Positions 12,971 through 13,086 of a stretch of DNA of 13,086 bases are shown here, piece after piece. Within the stretch, counting starts at the first letter, position 1, and each line of letters opens with the position of its first letter. The DNA comes from Planctomycetaceae bacterium (GTDB lineage Bacteria; Planctomycetota; Planctomycetia; Pirellulales; Thermoguttaceae), in assembly GCA_031282385.1 (NCBI GenBank), contig JAITDV010000246.1, positions 1 through 13,086 on the forward strand, in the 5' to 3' direction. Position numbers and translations under genes: made by a program. The notes beneath the pieces are model-generated. The model worked only from the letters and a program-made list of their open reading frames with translations. It ran no database searches and was not told the DNA's origin.

Positions 12971-12990
12971 TAGTTGTCCCTGAAAAAGTC
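12971..12990 (-). repeat. 20-nt dispersed motif, copy 2 (inverted)
   Basis: On the minus strand this reads GACTTTTTCAGGGACAACTA, 19 of 20 bases identical to 130-149 and in the opposite orientation. It sits 8 bp outside MITE copy 7. The sequence from here to the window end shows no gene. Confidence 0.4.
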
Positions 12991-13086
12991 ATTTGGTGCT
13001 ATAAATTCTGGGCTTATCTGGTTGCAATTTAGAGTTATAATTTGCAATATAGTTATTGTTTTATCCGAGATTTTCCTTAAAACCTT

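Noticed and set aside
13022..13047. TTGCAA...TATAAT...TTGCAA as a promoter near the window end
   Set aside because: The spacing between the candidate hexamers is only 8 nt and no gene follows inside the window.

Overview
The window looks like chromosomal DNA of an AT-rich bacterium, most plausibly a planctomycete. Three things suggest this: a very large signal-peptide-plus-C-terminal-membrane protein of a kind common in that phylum, a solitary purC, and weak or missing Shine-Dalgarno sequences at most starts. The assignment is an inference from protein style, because there is no rRNA or other marker gene here. No tRNA, rRNA, CRISPR array, transposase or phage gene was found.

Layout: (1) 1-266 holds the end of a dispersed repeat, a 20-nt motif that recurs inverted at the far edge, and a hairpin. 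(2) 267-893 (+) encodes an exported protein with one EF-hand and four Cys-Cys motifs. (3) 1410-2351 (+) encodes a PilO-like membrane protein with a proline-rich linker and a PilP/GspC-like C-terminal domain. (4) 2758-3237 (+) encodes a small one-helix membrane protein, possibly ExbD/TolR-like. (5) 3540-7730 (-) encodes a 1396-residue exported membrane-anchored protein of unknown function. (6) 7964-8923 (-) encodes an inosine-uridine-type nucleoside hydrolase with an altered metal/ribose motif. (7) 9175-10065 (-) is purC. (8) 10414-12531 (-) encodes a secreted prolyl oligopeptidase (S9A). The genes look like single transcription units separated by repeat-rich spacers. They do not form one pathway, although purC and the nucleoside hydrolase both concern purines.

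The most distinctive content is two repeat families that fill nearly every spacer. Family 1 is a MITE (miniature inverted-repeat transposable element): 7 copies, normally about 190 bp, with 18-bp terminal inverted repeats, TA at both junctions and a long internal palindrome. This is the Tc1/mariner-IS630 style. Its copies sit just downstream of stop codons, with the same end facing the gene in four of four directly abutting cases, and one copy supplies the stop codon of the 1396-residue gene. Family 2 (called R2 here) is a unit of about 95 bp in 5 copies plus isolated ends. It has imperfect terminal inverted repeats and a central hairpin. In four copies it also carries a conserved reading frame that ends in a peptide like KAGFYALESRNL, with mostly synonymous-looking differences. 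Three R2 copies abut the same end of a MITE, forming a composite unit.

Two longer track-style starts were shortened. The nucleoside hydrolase starts at 8923, after a GAGG ribosome binding site, and the oligopeptidase starts at 12531, with a signal peptide. The longer version of the oligopeptidase is read from an R2 copy.
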